From contig DAOTVB010000084.1 in the NCBI GenBank assembly GCA_034436755.1, positions 1 to 64,000 on the forward strand: a stretch of DNA of 64,000 nucleotides, given 5' to 3'. Source of the stretch: CAKZQX01 sp034436755 (GTDB lineage: Bacteria > Chloroflexota > Chloroflexia > Chloroflexales > Chloroflexaceae). Shown piece by piece: positions 8,791 through 18,853 of the stretch; positions within the stretch are counted from its first letter, which is position 1, and the number at the start of each line of letters is the position of its first letter. The notes under the pieces were generated by a model. That model searched no databases. It was not told the origin of the DNA and was given only the letters and a program-made list of their open reading frames with translations. A program made the position numbers and the translations under genes.

Positions 8791-9588
8791 ATGCGCAATT
8801 CGATGTATCTCCTCGCCGGGCTACTGCTGCTCCTGCTGGGAGCCTGCACGGGTGGACCAGTGCGTACCGCCGAGACGCGGCCCACGCTGGAGCGGCTGCC
8901 GACCGTGACACGGGTACGCCCAACCAGGCCGGCCACGCCGCGCCCCTCCGCCACGACATTTCTCACCGCCACGCCGACTGTGCCGCCACCCACGCCAACC
9001 CTGCTCCTCACCGACGAAGGGCCGGTGACGCCGAGTATGGCGCAACTGAACCTGGGGGCCGAGCGCTACGCCGCCCTGGGTGATCCCGCTGCGCCGATCA
9101 CGATTGTTGAGTTCTCCGACTTTGGCTGCTCCTTCTGCCGGCGCTTCGCCCTGACTACCTTCCCCGCTCTGCGTGAAGAGTATATCGACACGGGCAAGGT
9201 TTATTATGTCTACAAAGATCTGCCGGTGGTGAGTCCCAAAGGCGACCTGGCAGCACAGGCGGCGGAGTGTGCCGGGGAGCAGGGGCACTACTGGGAACTG
9301 CATCAGCAGCTTTTCCTGCTCGATCCCGACGCCTGGAATGGTACGGATGCTGCGGCACTGGCGGCCTTTCGCCAGGCAGCAACGGATGTGGCAGTTGATC
9401 CCGATGCGCTGGAGCAGTGCATCGCGGCGGAGACCTACTCCGACGATGTGCGGCGTGACTTTGAAGAGGGGCAGGCGCTGCGCATCTTTGGCACGCCGGC
9501 CTTCTTTATCAATGGCAAACTGCTCAGTGGCGGGCAGCCGATTGAGGTGTTGCGCGAGATCCTTGAGGATGAACTGGCGGCGGAATAA
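8791..9588 (+). CDS. DsbA-family thioredoxin-fold lipoprotein
   Basis: About 265 residues; a GTG start at 8785 is also possible. A hydrophobic leader ends in a lipobox (LLGAC), so the protein is probably lipid-anchored outside the membrane. A Thr/Pro-rich linker (~residues 25-75) precedes the thioredoxin-like domain (IVEFSDFGCSFCRRFA), with the C-x-x-C redox pair CSFC and the cis-proline segment GTPAFFING near the C-terminus. It resembles the DsbA/Thioredoxin_4 oxidoreductases that form or shuffle disulfides in exported proteins. No DsbB-type partner is adjacent. Transcribed alone, convergent with the transporter that follows. Confidence 0.87.
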   Translation: MRNSMYLLAGLLLLLLGACTGGPVRTAETRPTLERLPTVTRVRPTRPATPRPSATTFLTATPTVPPPTPTLLLTDEGPVTPSMAQLNLGAERYAALGDPAAPITIVEFSDFGCSFCRRFALTTFPALREEYIDTGKVYYVYKDLPVVSPKGDLAAQAAECAGEQGHYWELHQQLFLLDPDAWNGTDAAALAAFRQAATDVAVDPDALEQCIAAETYSDDVRRDFEEGQALRIFGTPAFFINGKLLSGGQPIEVLREILEDELAAE

Positions 9589-9671
9589 CAGATAACAACG
9601 GGGCGCAGTATACTGCGCCCCGTCGCAATGGAAACCGGCCCCCCACTTCCGTACAACGACCGCCTACCAGA

Positions 9672-11198
9672 CTACATTGCAATGCTCCAGATCAGCGGCA
9701 CCAGCAGATACCCGATCGCCGTCACCAGAATAATGCTGGCGATATTCAGCCAGATCCCCGCGCGCGCCATCTGCGGAATGGTGATGTAGCCGCTCCCGAA
9801 GACAATCGCGTTGGGCGGGGTTGCCACCGGCAGCATAAAGGCGCAGGAGGCCGCAATCGCCGCCGGCACCATCAGTAGCATCGGGTTGACCAGCAGCGCT
9901 GTCGCCAGCGCAAACATCACCGGCATCAACATCGTGGCCGAGGCGGTATTCGAGGTTAGCTCGGTGAGGAAGACCACGATGGTGACAACGACCAACAAGA
10001 CTAGCAGGACCGGCAGACCACGCAGGCCGGTCAGGGCCTCACCCAGCCAGTCCGACAGGCCGGTGGCAGTGAAGGCCGCCGCAATTGCCAGACCGCCGCC
10101 GAACAGCAGCACGATACCCCAGGGCAGGTTACGCGCCGTCTCCCAATCCATCAGAAACTCATTGCGCTGCAGGCTGAGCGGCACAACAAACAGCGCCACC
10201 GCCCCCGTCAACGCAATCACCGCGTCGTCCACATTTGGGGCGATGGGACTGATGACCCAGGGGCGGGTGATCCAGGCCAGCGCCGTCAGACCAAAGATAA
10301 TCAGCACCGCACGCTCCGGTGTCGTCATCGGACCCAGCTTGCGCAGTTCGTCGCGCACCACATCCAGCCCCCCCGGAATACCCTCGCGGTCCATGGTGTA
10401 GGCAATTCGCGTCAGATAGAACCAGGCTCCCAGTACCCCAACGATGGCAACCGGGAGACCGATCAGCATCCAGCGTGCAAAGGAGATTTCGAGATCGAAC
10501 AACTCCAGCGCGGCCCCGGCCAGCACAATATTGGGTGGGGTGCCGATCAGCGTGCCAATCCCACCCAGCGAAGCAGAATAGGCAATGCCGAGCATCAACG
10601 CCGTAGCAAACCCAAACCGGGCCATACTGCGCTGCTCTTCTGTCTCATCACTCTTCTCCTTATGGCGATCCATCAACTCCAGCATCTGGGAGATCACCGC
10701 CAGACCGATCGGCGTCATCATCATCGCCGTGGCGGTGTTGGAGATCCACATCGAGAGAAAACCGGTTGCGACCATAAAGCCAAGGACGATCCGGGCCGGG
10801 GTGACACCCACAACCGAGATAATACTCAGGGCAATCCGGCGATGCAGGTTCCAGCGCTCGATTGCCAGCGCAATCATAAAGCCGCCCAGGAAGACAAAGA
10901 TCAACCGATTGGAGTAACCCGGCGCAACATCACTGATCGGGAGCGCGCCCGTCATCGGGATCAGAATCAGCGGCAGCAGTGATGTCACCGGAATAGGCGC
11001 GGCCTCGGTCATCCACCAGATTGCTACCCAGAGCGTTGTCGCCGCCACCTTCGCCGCCTCCGGACTCATGCCGGCCGGATTGGGCAAGATTAACATCAGC
11101 AGGAATGCAAGTGGACCCAGTGCCAGCCCGATGCGCTGACGCGTGCTGTACGCCGACGATACGCCACCCCGTTGTAAGGGAATCGATGCCTCTGCCAT
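9672..11198 (-). CDS. DASS/SLC13-family anion (dicarboxylate/sulfate) transporter
   Basis: About 508 residues from the ATG at 11198, six bases after AGGAGG; the open frame extends to 11276 without a better site. There are 11-13 hydrophobic segments, and the family's paired SNT-type regions appear as MWISNTATAMMMTPIG and TELTSNTASATMLMPV, which bind Na+ and substrate in divalent anion:Na+ symporters. Substrates in this family include C4-dicarboxylates, citrate and sulfate; which applies here cannot be read from the sequence. Next on the same strand but beyond 860 bp of repeats is the glycolate locus, so dicarboxylate or glycolate-related transport is possible. Confidence 0.88.
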   Translation of the reverse strand: MAEASIPLQRGGVSSAYSTRQRIGLALGPLAFLLMLILPNPAGMSPEAAKVAATTLWVAIWWMTEAAPIPVTSLLPLILIPMTGALPISDVAPGYSNRLIFVFLGGFMIALAIERWNLHRRIALSIISVVGVTPARIVLGFMVATGFLSMWISNTATAMMMTPIGLAVISQMLELMDRHKEKSDETEEQRSMARFGFATALMLGIAYSASLGGIGTLIGTPPNIVLAGAALELFDLEISFARWMLIGLPVAIVGVLGAWFYLTRIAYTMDREGIPGGLDVVRDELRKLGPMTTPERAVLIIFGLTALAWITRPWVISPIAPNVDDAVIALTGAVALFVVPLSLQRNEFLMDWETARNLPWGIVLLFGGGLAIAAAFTATGLSDWLGEALTGLRGLPVLLVLLVVVTIVVFLTELTSNTASATMLMPVMFALATALLVNPMLLMVPAAIAASCAFMLPVATPPNAIVFGSGYITIPQMARAGIWLNIASIILVTAIGYLLVPLIWSIAM

Positions 11199-11534
11199 CA
11201 TGACCTCCTTTGGTCTGGTAGCTTCGCTGCTGGTGAATGCCACCTGAGGCTGCACGGCACATTCACGGCTGCACATTCAGCGAAGCTACACCTGCTTCTC
11301 GTTGTTATTAAATCGACTTCTCCCGCCAGTTCCAACAGTGTGACCGTGTTTAGCTTAAACTGTTCGGTTTACCTGCGATAGCATTCTCCTCTGCATTCAT
11401 ACAGAACTGCTTACATCCTGGTGGATCACGCGTTTTAACAGTCATACAGTTCCTCCTATTCCCTGGCTCATGTATGGAGTGCGCAAGCCATGCTTGCGCC
11501 GCCCCTGTAGAACGGTGCATCCAATGCACCCTAC

Positions 11535-11960
11535 GGCTTGCTGGAGTTCCGGCTTCAGCCGGATCAGGCGTTCCTGGCAGGATGCGGCTACCTCGGCAGG
11601 CATTCCACCGATTGATGAACTTTGAAATGTTACTCCGGACCCCACCGATCTGGAGTCCCGGCTTCAGCCGGATCAGGCGTTCCTGGCAGGATGCCGCGAC
11701 CCCGGCAGGCATTCCACCGGCTAAAGCCGGGACTCCGGTAAGTCACATATCCGGGCTATTTTCTCAACGGGCTTCCGCCGGACCAGGCGTTCCCGGCAGG
11801 ATGCCGCGACCCCGGCAGGCATTCCACCGGCTAAAGCCGGGACTCCGGTAAGTCACATATCCGGGCTATTTTCTCAACGGGCTTCCGCCGGACCAGGCGT
11901 TCCCGGCAGGATGCCGCAGGCATACAACCGGCTAAAGCCGGGACTCCCGGACATTCATAT
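11535..11960. repeat. array of REP-like units with a perfect 110-bp tandem duplication
   Basis: Units of the form CCCGGCTTCAGCCGG ... GGCAGGATGCCGCGACCCC ... CCGGCTAAAGCCGGGACTCC repeat through the gap between the transporter and the glycolate gene. The segment starting GCATTCCACCGG at 11709 recurs at 11819, a 110-bp period with near identity, so the duplication is recent. No gene was found in 11277-12058. Confidence 0.85.
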
Positions 11961-12010
11961 CCGGGTTAACTTTTCAAAATTCATGAAGCGTAACCTTCGG
12001 AACCGAGTGC

Positions 12011-12060
12011 TGTCCCCTATCACCTGTCCCCTATCACCTGTCCCCTGTCCCCTGTCCCCT
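12011..12060. repeat. 7-bp microsatellite (TGTCCCC / TATCACC units)
   Basis: Heptanucleotide units TGTCCCC and TATCACC alternate and repeat up to the stop codon of the glycolate oxidase gene. The same units occur in reverse complement at 62293-62365. Confidence 0.7.
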
Positions 12061-14620
12061 AAACCAGAAACACATCCGGGTTGAGCATACCCGCCGCATC
12101 CCACTCCTGCTTGAGGCGGCGCATCAGATCCAGGCTTTCCGGCGGGGGGCCCCAGATATCCAGCGTCGTGCCGGCGGGGGCGGTCAGCAGCACGGCATAG
12201 CCGCCCGCCGTCTGCGCTATCCGGCGCAGCGCCGGCAGATCCGGCACATTGCGCGTGTAGATCAGGCCACTGACCATATCCGCCACAAACGGCCCGTCAT
12301 TCAGCAGCGGCGCAAGCTCGCGCAGCACCCGCGCCTGTTCTTTGGGCGGAATCCCCACGCGGAGCGTCACATCCTCTGAGGAGGATTCGCGCAGGAAGGT
12401 GGCCCAGACATCGCTGCCCGTGGGCGTGTCAACCGCCGCCAGATCACGGCTCCCGGCGGGTAGCACGCCGCGCACCTGCGTCAGTTCCGCCTGCACATCC
12501 TGTTCCGGCCCCTCAGCCGTGTAGACCAGCGCATAGGGCGTGTCCACCCCCGGCAGTTCAGATCCGCGACAGAGCATGATGGCCGAGGCGACCAGGCAAC
12601 CCTGCACCAGCCGCGCGCTTAGTTCTAACCCGTGCGCCAGATCTTGCACGGGAACGATCAGCGTGGAACGCATGCGCGGCCAGGGCACCAGCTTGAGTGT
12701 GATATCGGTCATCAGGCCCAGCGTGCCATGCGCCCCGACCAGCAGCTTGGGCAGATCATAGCCCGCCACATTTTTCACCACCGGCCGCCCGGCGCGGATC
12801 ACCCGGCCATTGGGCAGCGCCAGCCGGGCCGCCAGCAGATTATCGCGGATGCCGCCGTAGCGAATCCGCAGCGGCGCATTCAGATTGGAGGCAACCAGAC
12901 CGCCGACGGTCGCCTCCGGCCAGGGCGCAAGTAGCGGCACCCACACTCGGTCCCGCGCCAGTTCCGCCTGCAGTTCGGCCAGTGGCGTTCCGGCCCCCAC
13001 GGTGACATAGAGATCCTCCAGGGCACGCGTCTGAATGCCGCGTAGCTTCGCAGTGGAGAGCAGCACATCCGCCGCGGGCAGTCGGCCCGACTTTGTCCCG
13101 CCGCCACGAATGCGAATACGTTGACCGGCCGCCGCCCATGCCCGGATCGCTGCGGCCGCTTCTTCGGCGGAAGTGGGCACGCAGGGTGAAGCGGGAGGCG
13201 CACCCGGCGCGGGTAGCGGCTCCGCCGTCGGCGCATCGGGCGGGAAGATCTTGGCCGGGTTGAGCAGATGATCGGGATCAAAGACAGTTTTGATCGTCTT
13301 CATCGTGTCCAGCTCTTCGGCGCTGTACATCAACGGCATAAAGGCGCGCTTCTCGATCCCCACGCCATGTTCGCCGGTAATGCTGCCATCCTGCGCGATG
13401 CATAACTGCATAATCTCGCGTCCGGCCTCGATCACCCGGTGGATCAGCGCGTCGTCCTTGGGATCTTCGATCAGGATCAGCGGGTGCAGATTGCCATCCC
13501 CAGCGTGAAACACATAGCCCACGCGCAGATCGTATGCCTCACAGACCCGGTTAACGCCGGCCAGCGTCGCCGCCAGTTTGCTGCGGGGCACGGTGCCATC
13601 CACCAGGTAGTAGGCCGGAGCCAGGCGCGCCATTGCGCCGGCAGCACTCTTGCGGGCATACCAGATATTCGCCCGCTCGTCTGCCGTCTGCGCCACCCGC
13701 AACTCGCGTACATCCATGTCGCGCAGGATGGTAATAATCTCATCGATCTGGGGCGTCACGCTCTCCGGGTAGCCGTCGGCCTCGATAATCAGCGCCGCGC
13801 CCGCCTGGATCGGCAACCCGGCGTGGGTAAACTCCTCCAGGATGACCATCATCTTCTGGTCCATCATCTCCAGCGTTGCCGGAACCAGCCCACGCGCAAT
13901 AATGGCTGAAACCGCCGCGCCCGCCTGCTCAACCGAGTCAAATGCCGCCATCAGCGTCTTGACCGCCGGCGGATTGCGCATCAGGCGCAACTGCGCCTCG
14001 GACACCAGACCCAGCGTGCCCTCGCTGCCGACCATCAGGCCCACAAAGTCATACTCGGGATAGTCCAGTGCGCCGCCACCCAGTTGCAGCGCCCGCCCAT
14101 CGGCCAGCACCACCCGCAACCCGGTGACATAATTGGTTGTGACGCCATATTTGAAGCAGTGGGGACCGCCTGAATTCTCGGCGAGATTCCCGCCAAGGGT
14201 TGAGGCACGCCCACTCGAGGGATCGGGGGGATAATAGAGACCCTGCGCCTGCACGGTGGTATCGAGGAGCAGCGTAATCATGCCGGGTTGGGCAGTCACG
14301 CTACGACCAATCTCGTTAAACTCGATCAGGCGATCCATGCGGGAGAAAGCGACAATCAGGCCGCCATGCTCGGCGACCGCGCCGCCGGAGAGCCCGGTAC
14401 CCGCGCCACGCGCCACCAGGGGCACGCCCTGTTGCCGGGCCCAGCGGACAATCTGCACCAGATCATCCGTTGTGCGCGGAAACACCAGCCCATCGGGTTG
14501 CCCCCGATCCAGGCCGGCATCACCATCGTAAGTCAGCAGATCTATCGGATTGGTGACAACCTGGTTAGCCGTCAACTGGCGGGCCAGCGCCTGAAGATCG
14601 ACCTTATGTTGCACAGCCAT
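12059..14620 (-). CDS. glcDE: glycolate oxidase, GlcD-GlcE fusion
   Basis: 853 residues combining two proteins usually separate. Residues ~1-465 are GlcD: an FAD-binding domain (LVARGAGTGLSGGAVAEHGG, ENSGGPHCFKYGVTTNYV) and a FAD-oxidase C-terminal domain with GYVFHAGDGNLHP and GEHGVGIEKR. After a Pro/Ala-rich linker (~465-490), a second FAD-binding domain (RIRGGGTKSG, VASNLNAPLRIRYGG, VKNVAGYDLPKLL) matches GlcE. GlcDEF oxidises glycolate to glyoxylate and passes electrons to the quinone pool through the Fe-S subunit GlcF, which is not in this window. The permease gene lies 142 bp upstream on the same strand, so glycolate (or lactate) use is likely. Confidence 0.88.
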   Translation of the reverse strand: MAVQHKVDLQALARQLTANQVVTNPIDLLTYDGDAGLDRGQPDGLVFPRTTDDLVQIVRWARQQGVPLVARGAGTGLSGGAVAEHGGLIVAFSRMDRLIEFNEIGRSVTAQPGMITLLLDTTVQAQGLYYPPDPSSGRASTLGGNLAENSGGPHCFKYGVTTNYVTGLRVVLADGRALQLGGGALDYPEYDFVGLMVGSEGTLGLVSEAQLRLMRNPPAVKTLMAAFDSVEQAGAAVSAIIARGLVPATLEMMDQKMMVILEEFTHAGLPIQAGAALIIEADGYPESVTPQIDEIITILRDMDVRELRVAQTADERANIWYARKSAAGAMARLAPAYYLVDGTVPRSKLAATLAGVNRVCEAYDLRVGYVFHAGDGNLHPLILIEDPKDDALIHRVIEAGREIMQLCIAQDGSITGEHGVGIEKRAFMPLMYSAEELDTMKTIKTVFDPDHLLNPAKIFPPDAPTAEPLPAPGAPPASPCVPTSAEEAAAAIRAWAAAGQRIRIRGGGTKSGRLPAADVLLSTAKLRGIQTRALEDLYVTVGAGTPLAELQAELARDRVWVPLLAPWPEATVGGLVASNLNAPLRIRYGGIRDNLLAARLALPNGRVIRAGRPVVKNVAGYDLPKLLVGAHGTLGLMTDITLKLVPWPRMRSTLIVPVQDLAHGLELSARLVQGCLVASAIMLCRGSELPGVDTPYALVYTAEGPEQDVQAELTQVRGVLPAGSRDLAAVDTPTGSDVWATFLRESSSEDVTLRVGIPPKEQARVLRELAPLLNDGPFVADMVSGLIYTRNVPDLPALRRIAQTAGGYAVLLTAPAGTTLDIWGPPPESLDLMRRLKQEWDAAGMLNPDVFLV

Positions 14621-14762
14621 AGTGCTTTTCCCTCTGCTATGAAGAACATCCTACGTTTACTATTCTGGGCAGGCCTGACGACCTGCCCCTACCATCAGCG
14701 TCCCACCGCAATGGATGGGTTGGACGTAGAGACGCGCTTCTGCGCGTCCGCCGCCGCACACA

Positions 14763-16469
14763 TTACCCCGGCCCGACGGCCATCAGCGGATCGGGCATAT
14801 TCAGCACATAGACGGCAATCATCCCCAGGATACCCACGACCACAACATAGTAGAGCGTCGGAATGATCGTCTTCCGCAACGTCGCGCCCTCCTGCCCCAG
14901 CAGACCCACCGTCGCCGAAGCCGCAACAACATTGTGGATAGCGATCATATTTCCGGCAGCGGCTCCCACCGCCTGCAACGACACAATCACAATCCCGGAG
15001 ATCAGCAACTGCTCGGCCACACCAAACTGGAACAGACTAAACATCAGATTGCTGACCGTGTTGCTCCCCGCGATAAACGCGCCCAGCGCGCCAATCGTCG
15101 GCGCAAAGAAGGGCCAGACCGCGCCGACATTCTCAGCGACCCAGGCGGCCATTGCCACCGGCATGCTCGGCAGGTCGGCGGCATTCATACCCGAGTTAAT
15201 ATATACGCGTACCATCGGCACCGTAAAAATAAGCACAAACCCGGCACCTAACAACACCTTGCTTGAGTCGTTGATCGCCCCCCGGATCTCCGGGCCATTC
15301 ATCTGATGCAGGAAGAAGGTGATGGCAACAACCACAATCAGGATAAACGCAGGCAGATAGAGCGGCGTGGTCGATGCGCCAATTTCCGTGCCGAAGATAT
15401 CGGGCCAGCCAATTACTACTTTACGCAGTTGTGCGCCAATACCCAACTGCGGCAGGCGGGTCAGCACCAGCAGCAGCGCCACCAGCAGGTAGGGTACCCA
15501 GGCCAGCCAGAGCGCCATGGAGCGCTTCCCGGCCAGTTCCTCGAGGTTAATCTCCAACCGGCTGATCCACTCCGGTTGCCACTCCTCGCGCGGCGGAAAA
15601 TCCCAGGTATCCTTAGGCACCAGAAAGCCCCGCCGCGCCGCAAACGTCACAATCGCCAGCCCGACCAGCGCACCCAGCAGCGAGGGGAACTCCGGCCCCA
15701 GGAAGACCCCGGTCAGGGCGTAGGGGATGGTAAAGGCCAGCCCGCCGAAGATGGCAAACGGCAGAATTGAGAGCCCTTCGGTCCAGGAGCGATTACGCCC
15801 GAAGAAGCGCGTCAGCATCATGATCATCAGCAGCGGAATAAGCGTCCCGGTGATGCCATGCATAATTGCCGACCCCGCCGTGATCGCCTGGAGATACTGC
15901 TCAAAACTCATTCCGACCGTTTCCAGTTGATCCGTAACAGCCGGCGTATCCAGACCGCCGCGCACCCCAACCAGGATCGGCGTACCGACCGCGCCGAAGG
16001 TCACGGGCGTGCTCTGGATCATCATGCCGATCATGACCGCCGCCATCGCGGGAAAACCCAGCGCCACCATCAGCGGAGCGGCAATCGCTGCCGGGGTACC
16101 AAACCCCGAAGCCCCCTCGATAAACGAGCCAAACAGCCAGGCGATAATGACAATCTGCACCCGCCGATCGGTGCTGATATTGGTAAAGCCATTGCGGATC
16201 GCCGTTACCGCGCCGGAATACTTGAGCGTATTCAGCAGCAGAATCGCGCCAAAGATGATAAAGAGAATATCGAACGTGATAAACAGACCCTGAATGGTTG
16301 CAGCGACAATTCGGGGAAACGAAACCTGCCACGCCGTCAGTGCAATCAGCACGGCGACAACATACACCAGGGGCATGGCCCATTTGGCCGGCCAGCGGAA
16401 ACCGATCAGCAGCACTGCTGCAACCAGGATAGGCATTACGGCCAGCAATGCCTGAATACCAAGACTCAT
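14763..16469 (-). CDS. L-lactate/glycolate permease family protein (LctP/GlcA type)
   Basis: 568 residues with 12-14 hydrophobic segments. Family-typical stretches include SFIEGASGFGTPAAIAAPLM, QSTPVTFGAVGTPILVGVRGG and AFIAGSNTVSNLMFSLFQFG. The ATG is preceded by AAGGAGGTC. It is the upstream partner of the GlcD-GlcE fusion, so glycolate or lactate import is the probable role. The 142-bp gap to the oxidase holds GACGCGC-TTCT-GCGCGTC (14731-14748), a short hairpin also seen near 52516. Confidence 0.88.
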   Translation of the reverse strand: MSLGIQALLAVMPILVAAVLLIGFRWPAKWAMPLVYVVAVLIALTAWQVSFPRIVAATIQGLFITFDILFIIFGAILLLNTLKYSGAVTAIRNGFTNISTDRRVQIVIIAWLFGSFIEGASGFGTPAAIAAPLMVALGFPAMAAVMIGMMIQSTPVTFGAVGTPILVGVRGGLDTPAVTDQLETVGMSFEQYLQAITAGSAIMHGITGTLIPLLMIMMLTRFFGRNRSWTEGLSILPFAIFGGLAFTIPYALTGVFLGPEFPSLLGALVGLAIVTFAARRGFLVPKDTWDFPPREEWQPEWISRLEINLEELAGKRSMALWLAWVPYLLVALLLVLTRLPQLGIGAQLRKVVIGWPDIFGTEIGASTTPLYLPAFILIVVVAITFFLHQMNGPEIRGAINDSSKVLLGAGFVLIFTVPMVRVYINSGMNAADLPSMPVAMAAWVAENVGAVWPFFAPTIGALGAFIAGSNTVSNLMFSLFQFGVAEQLLISGIVIVSLQAVGAAAGNMIAIHNVVAASATVGLLGQEGATLRKTIIPTLYYVVVVGILGMIAVYVLNMPDPLMAVGPG

Positions 16470-17031
16470 CGAATGACCTCCTTGTCAAGACAGAACAAAC
16501 AGCGCCTCTCCGGGCAGTAACCGACTACAATTCTGACGCGTCCGCATGGCGCATTGCAGACCCGGTGCAGCCCGATTAATGCCCGGAGGCGTAAGTTGTA
16601 GCGAGATACGGTTTCCTTCCCCTTATCTCTAGTAAACGCGAGGTACGACCAGACCAGTGTACTGGCCGGTCTATAGAGGCACAACCAGATACTTCAAGAA
16701 AATCCGCTACACAGCAGCATTTACGCGATGGGCGTTCACATCAGGCAAGGAACCAGGTGCTTGAAAAAGCAACTCCTGTTCCATCGCGGCGGAGACCAGG
16801 ACACCCCCACGTGGAGAACCACGTAACTCTTCTATATAGGTGATGGAGGGCACAAAGAAATGGTTCGTTAGAGTTTAGCAAAAAGAAAGTTATTCATCAA
16901 GAAAGCGGTGATAACTGCTGATAGCGATCTAACAACAATGTGGGGCAGCGGGGCCAGGGCTGCCGGAATATTGTGACACCAGGAACACCTTTGGAGCCCC
17001 GCTATTATAGCACACAATACTGGCCCGGTGG
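16470..17031. other. 560-bp intergenic stretch without a gene
   Basis: Upstream region of the permease and 3' flank of the aldo/keto reductase. The only structure noted is an 8-bp inverted repeat, AGCGGGGC (about 16947) with GCCCCGCT (about 16995). No credible frame with a ribosome site. Confidence 0.5.
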
Positions 17032-17997
17032 TCAGGTTGTCGGGCCGCGCAAGGCCATGGTGGCCTCAATTTCAGCGATATCGCTCTGATCCAGGCGGAT
17101 TGCCCCTGCGCCGATGATACCCTCCACCTGCTCCGGGTTGCGCCCGCCGACGATGGCCCCGGTGACCGCCGGATGCCGCAGCGTCCAGGCAATCGCAACC
17201 TCACCCGGTGAGCAGTCATGCCGCCGGCCGATCTCGCGCAGCCGCTCGACCAGTTGCAGGTTCTGCGTCAGCTTCGGCTCCTGAAACTGCGGATTGTTCC
17301 GCCGCCAGTCATTCTCCGGCAACTGCGCCACCCGCGCATGGGTCATCTTCCCCGTTAGCAGGCCCGACGCCATCGGCGAGTAGATGATCACGCCAATGTT
17401 CTGCTCCCGGCAGAAATCCAGAATATCGCCCTCGACCCGCCGGTCAATGATCGAGTAGGGCGGTTGCAGTGAGATGATCGGCGCGATCTTCTGCGCCCGG
17501 CGCATCTGCTCAACATTAAAGTTCGAGACGCCGATGTAGCGCACCTTGCCCTCGGCCTGGAGTTGTGCCAGCGTCTCCCAACCCTCTTCAATCTCCGGGT
17601 CCGGGTTGGGCCAGTGGATCTGGTAGAGATCAACCACATCGACCTGCAGGCGGCGCAGGCTGTCTTCGATCTCGCGGCGGAGCACCTCGGCCTTGAGAGT
17701 GCCGATGATTGTGCCGTTTTCGTCCCAGGTGCGGGTGCATTTGGTAAAAATGTAGGGGCGTTCGGTTCGCCCTTTGAGCGCCTGAGCCACAATCTCCTCG
17801 GCGTGCCCCAACCCATACACGGCTGCTGTGTCGATCCAGTTCATGCCCAGGTCAAGCGCCCGCTGGATCGCCGCGATTGACGCTTTATCGTCCTGCGGTC
17901 CCCAACCAAAGGACCAGTGCCCGCCGCCGATGGCCCAGGTACCAAACCCCAGCGGCGTAATTGCCATATCACTTGTTCCGAGTTGTCGGGTCTGCAT
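17032..17997 (-). CDS. aldo/keto reductase
   Basis: About 321 residues from ATG 17997, chosen because AGAAGGAGT lies 10 bases before it; an ATG at 18006 is too close to that site. A TIM-barrel NADPH-dependent oxidoreductase. The catalytic tetrad appears as Asp and Tyr in WIDTAAVYGLG, Lys in FTKC and His in LYQIHWP. The cofactor region SNFNVEQM and the C-terminal GARNPEQ-type motif (IVGGRNPEQVEG) are present. The substrate cannot be inferred. Monocistronic by appearance. Confidence 0.9.
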   Translation of the reverse strand: MQTRQLGTSDMAITPLGFGTWAIGGGHWSFGWGPQDDKASIAAIQRALDLGMNWIDTAAVYGLGHAEEIVAQALKGRTERPYIFTKCTRTWDENGTIIGTLKAEVLRREIEDSLRRLQVDVVDLYQIHWPNPDPEIEEGWETLAQLQAEGKVRYIGVSNFNVEQMRRAQKIAPIISLQPPYSIIDRRVEGDILDFCREQNIGVIIYSPMASGLLTGKMTHARVAQLPENDWRRNNPQFQEPKLTQNLQLVERLREIGRRHDCSPGEVAIAWTLRHPAVTGAIVGGRNPEQVEGIIGAGAIRLDQSDIAEIEATMALRGPTT

Positions 17998-18100
17998 TCG
18001 TTGCATACTCCTTCTACCAGCATCACACTACCGAATCGTCCTTCGTCGTAGCAAGATCCACACCAGAGCTACTCAACCGGTTTAACCGGGATTGCGGTGC

Positions 18101-18808
18101 TCACTCCGCCGCCGGGGGCATGTCCTGGCTGCCCAGGATGCTCTCCGGATCAACACCCAGTTCGCGCAGCTTCGCGGCCAACTGCTGGGCCTGCTGCTCG
18201 GCCTGCTGCCGCGCGGCACGTTCCTGTCGGCGCTGCTGCTCCAACTCGACGTAGGTCAGGAAGCGCTCCCCATCGGGCCGGATAAGCTGCAACTCATCGT
18301 TGACCAGTTCAAAGCGAATCCCCAGGCGCGGAATCACCCACCCGGGCATGGTTTCGATGACATGCAGCCGCTCATCGCGCCGCTGCCAGCCGGCCAGCGA
18401 GCCCTCGTCCGGGTCGTAGAGATAGTACTCCTCCACACCATATTCATTATAGAACTCCAGTTCTCTGGCCATTTCCGCAACCCGGTTGCCGGGTGACAGC
18501 ACCTCAAAAACCACCTGGGGCGCGATCTGCTCCTCTTCCCACTGCCGGTAAGAGCCGCGATAGCCCTTGGGTCGCCCAAACACAACCAGCGCATCCGGCG
18601 CGCGGCAAATATCCGAACGGCCCTCCACCGGATACCAGAGCAGATCACCCGCCACAAACACATCGGGACGGTCGGCAAAGAGCGCCTCCAATCCCCCCTT
18701 GATTGTTACAATCCATTCAAATTGCAGTGTATTATCGGCCATTGGTTGCCCATCGCTATCCGGATAGATAACAGACTTTTCCTCAACCGGCGCTTCAACC
18801 GTACTCAT
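18101..18808 (-). CDS. Uma2-family (DUF820) protein
   Basis: 235 residues. The restriction-endonuclease-like core has PDALVVFGRPKGYRGSY, QVVFEVLSPGNRVAEM and EYGVEEYYLYDPDEG. In this subgroup the usual Lys after the SP motif is replaced (MARELEFYNEYG). A Gln/Ala/Arg-rich coiled coil follows (~190-225), then SILGSQDMPPAAE. Uma2 proteins are greatly expanded in Chloroflexi and cyanobacteria; their role is unproven though a nuclease fold is accepted. A second, shorter Uma2 gene lies at 44404. Confidence 0.85.
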   Translation of the reverse strand: MSTVEAPVEEKSVIYPDSDGQPMADNTLQFEWIVTIKGGLEALFADRPDVFVAGDLLWYPVEGRSDICRAPDALVVFGRPKGYRGSYRQWEEEQIAPQVVFEVLSPGNRVAEMARELEFYNEYGVEEYYLYDPDEGSLAGWQRRDERLHVIETMPGWVIPRLGIRFELVNDELQLIRPDGERFLTYVELEQQRRQERAARQQAEQQAQQLAAKLRELGVDPESILGSQDMPPAAE

Positions 18809-18827
18809 ACGCCCCCCTTGTCTTTAG

Positions 18828-18853
18828 TTCTCAGTTCTCAGTTCTCAGTTCTC
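18828..18853. repeat. 7-bp microsatellite (AGTTCTC)n
   Basis: Four tandem AGTTCTC heptamers abut the left end of the MITE. Degenerate relatives fill 19078-19165 on its right side and recur around the other copy (57091-57120 and 57301-57355). Confidence 0.7.
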
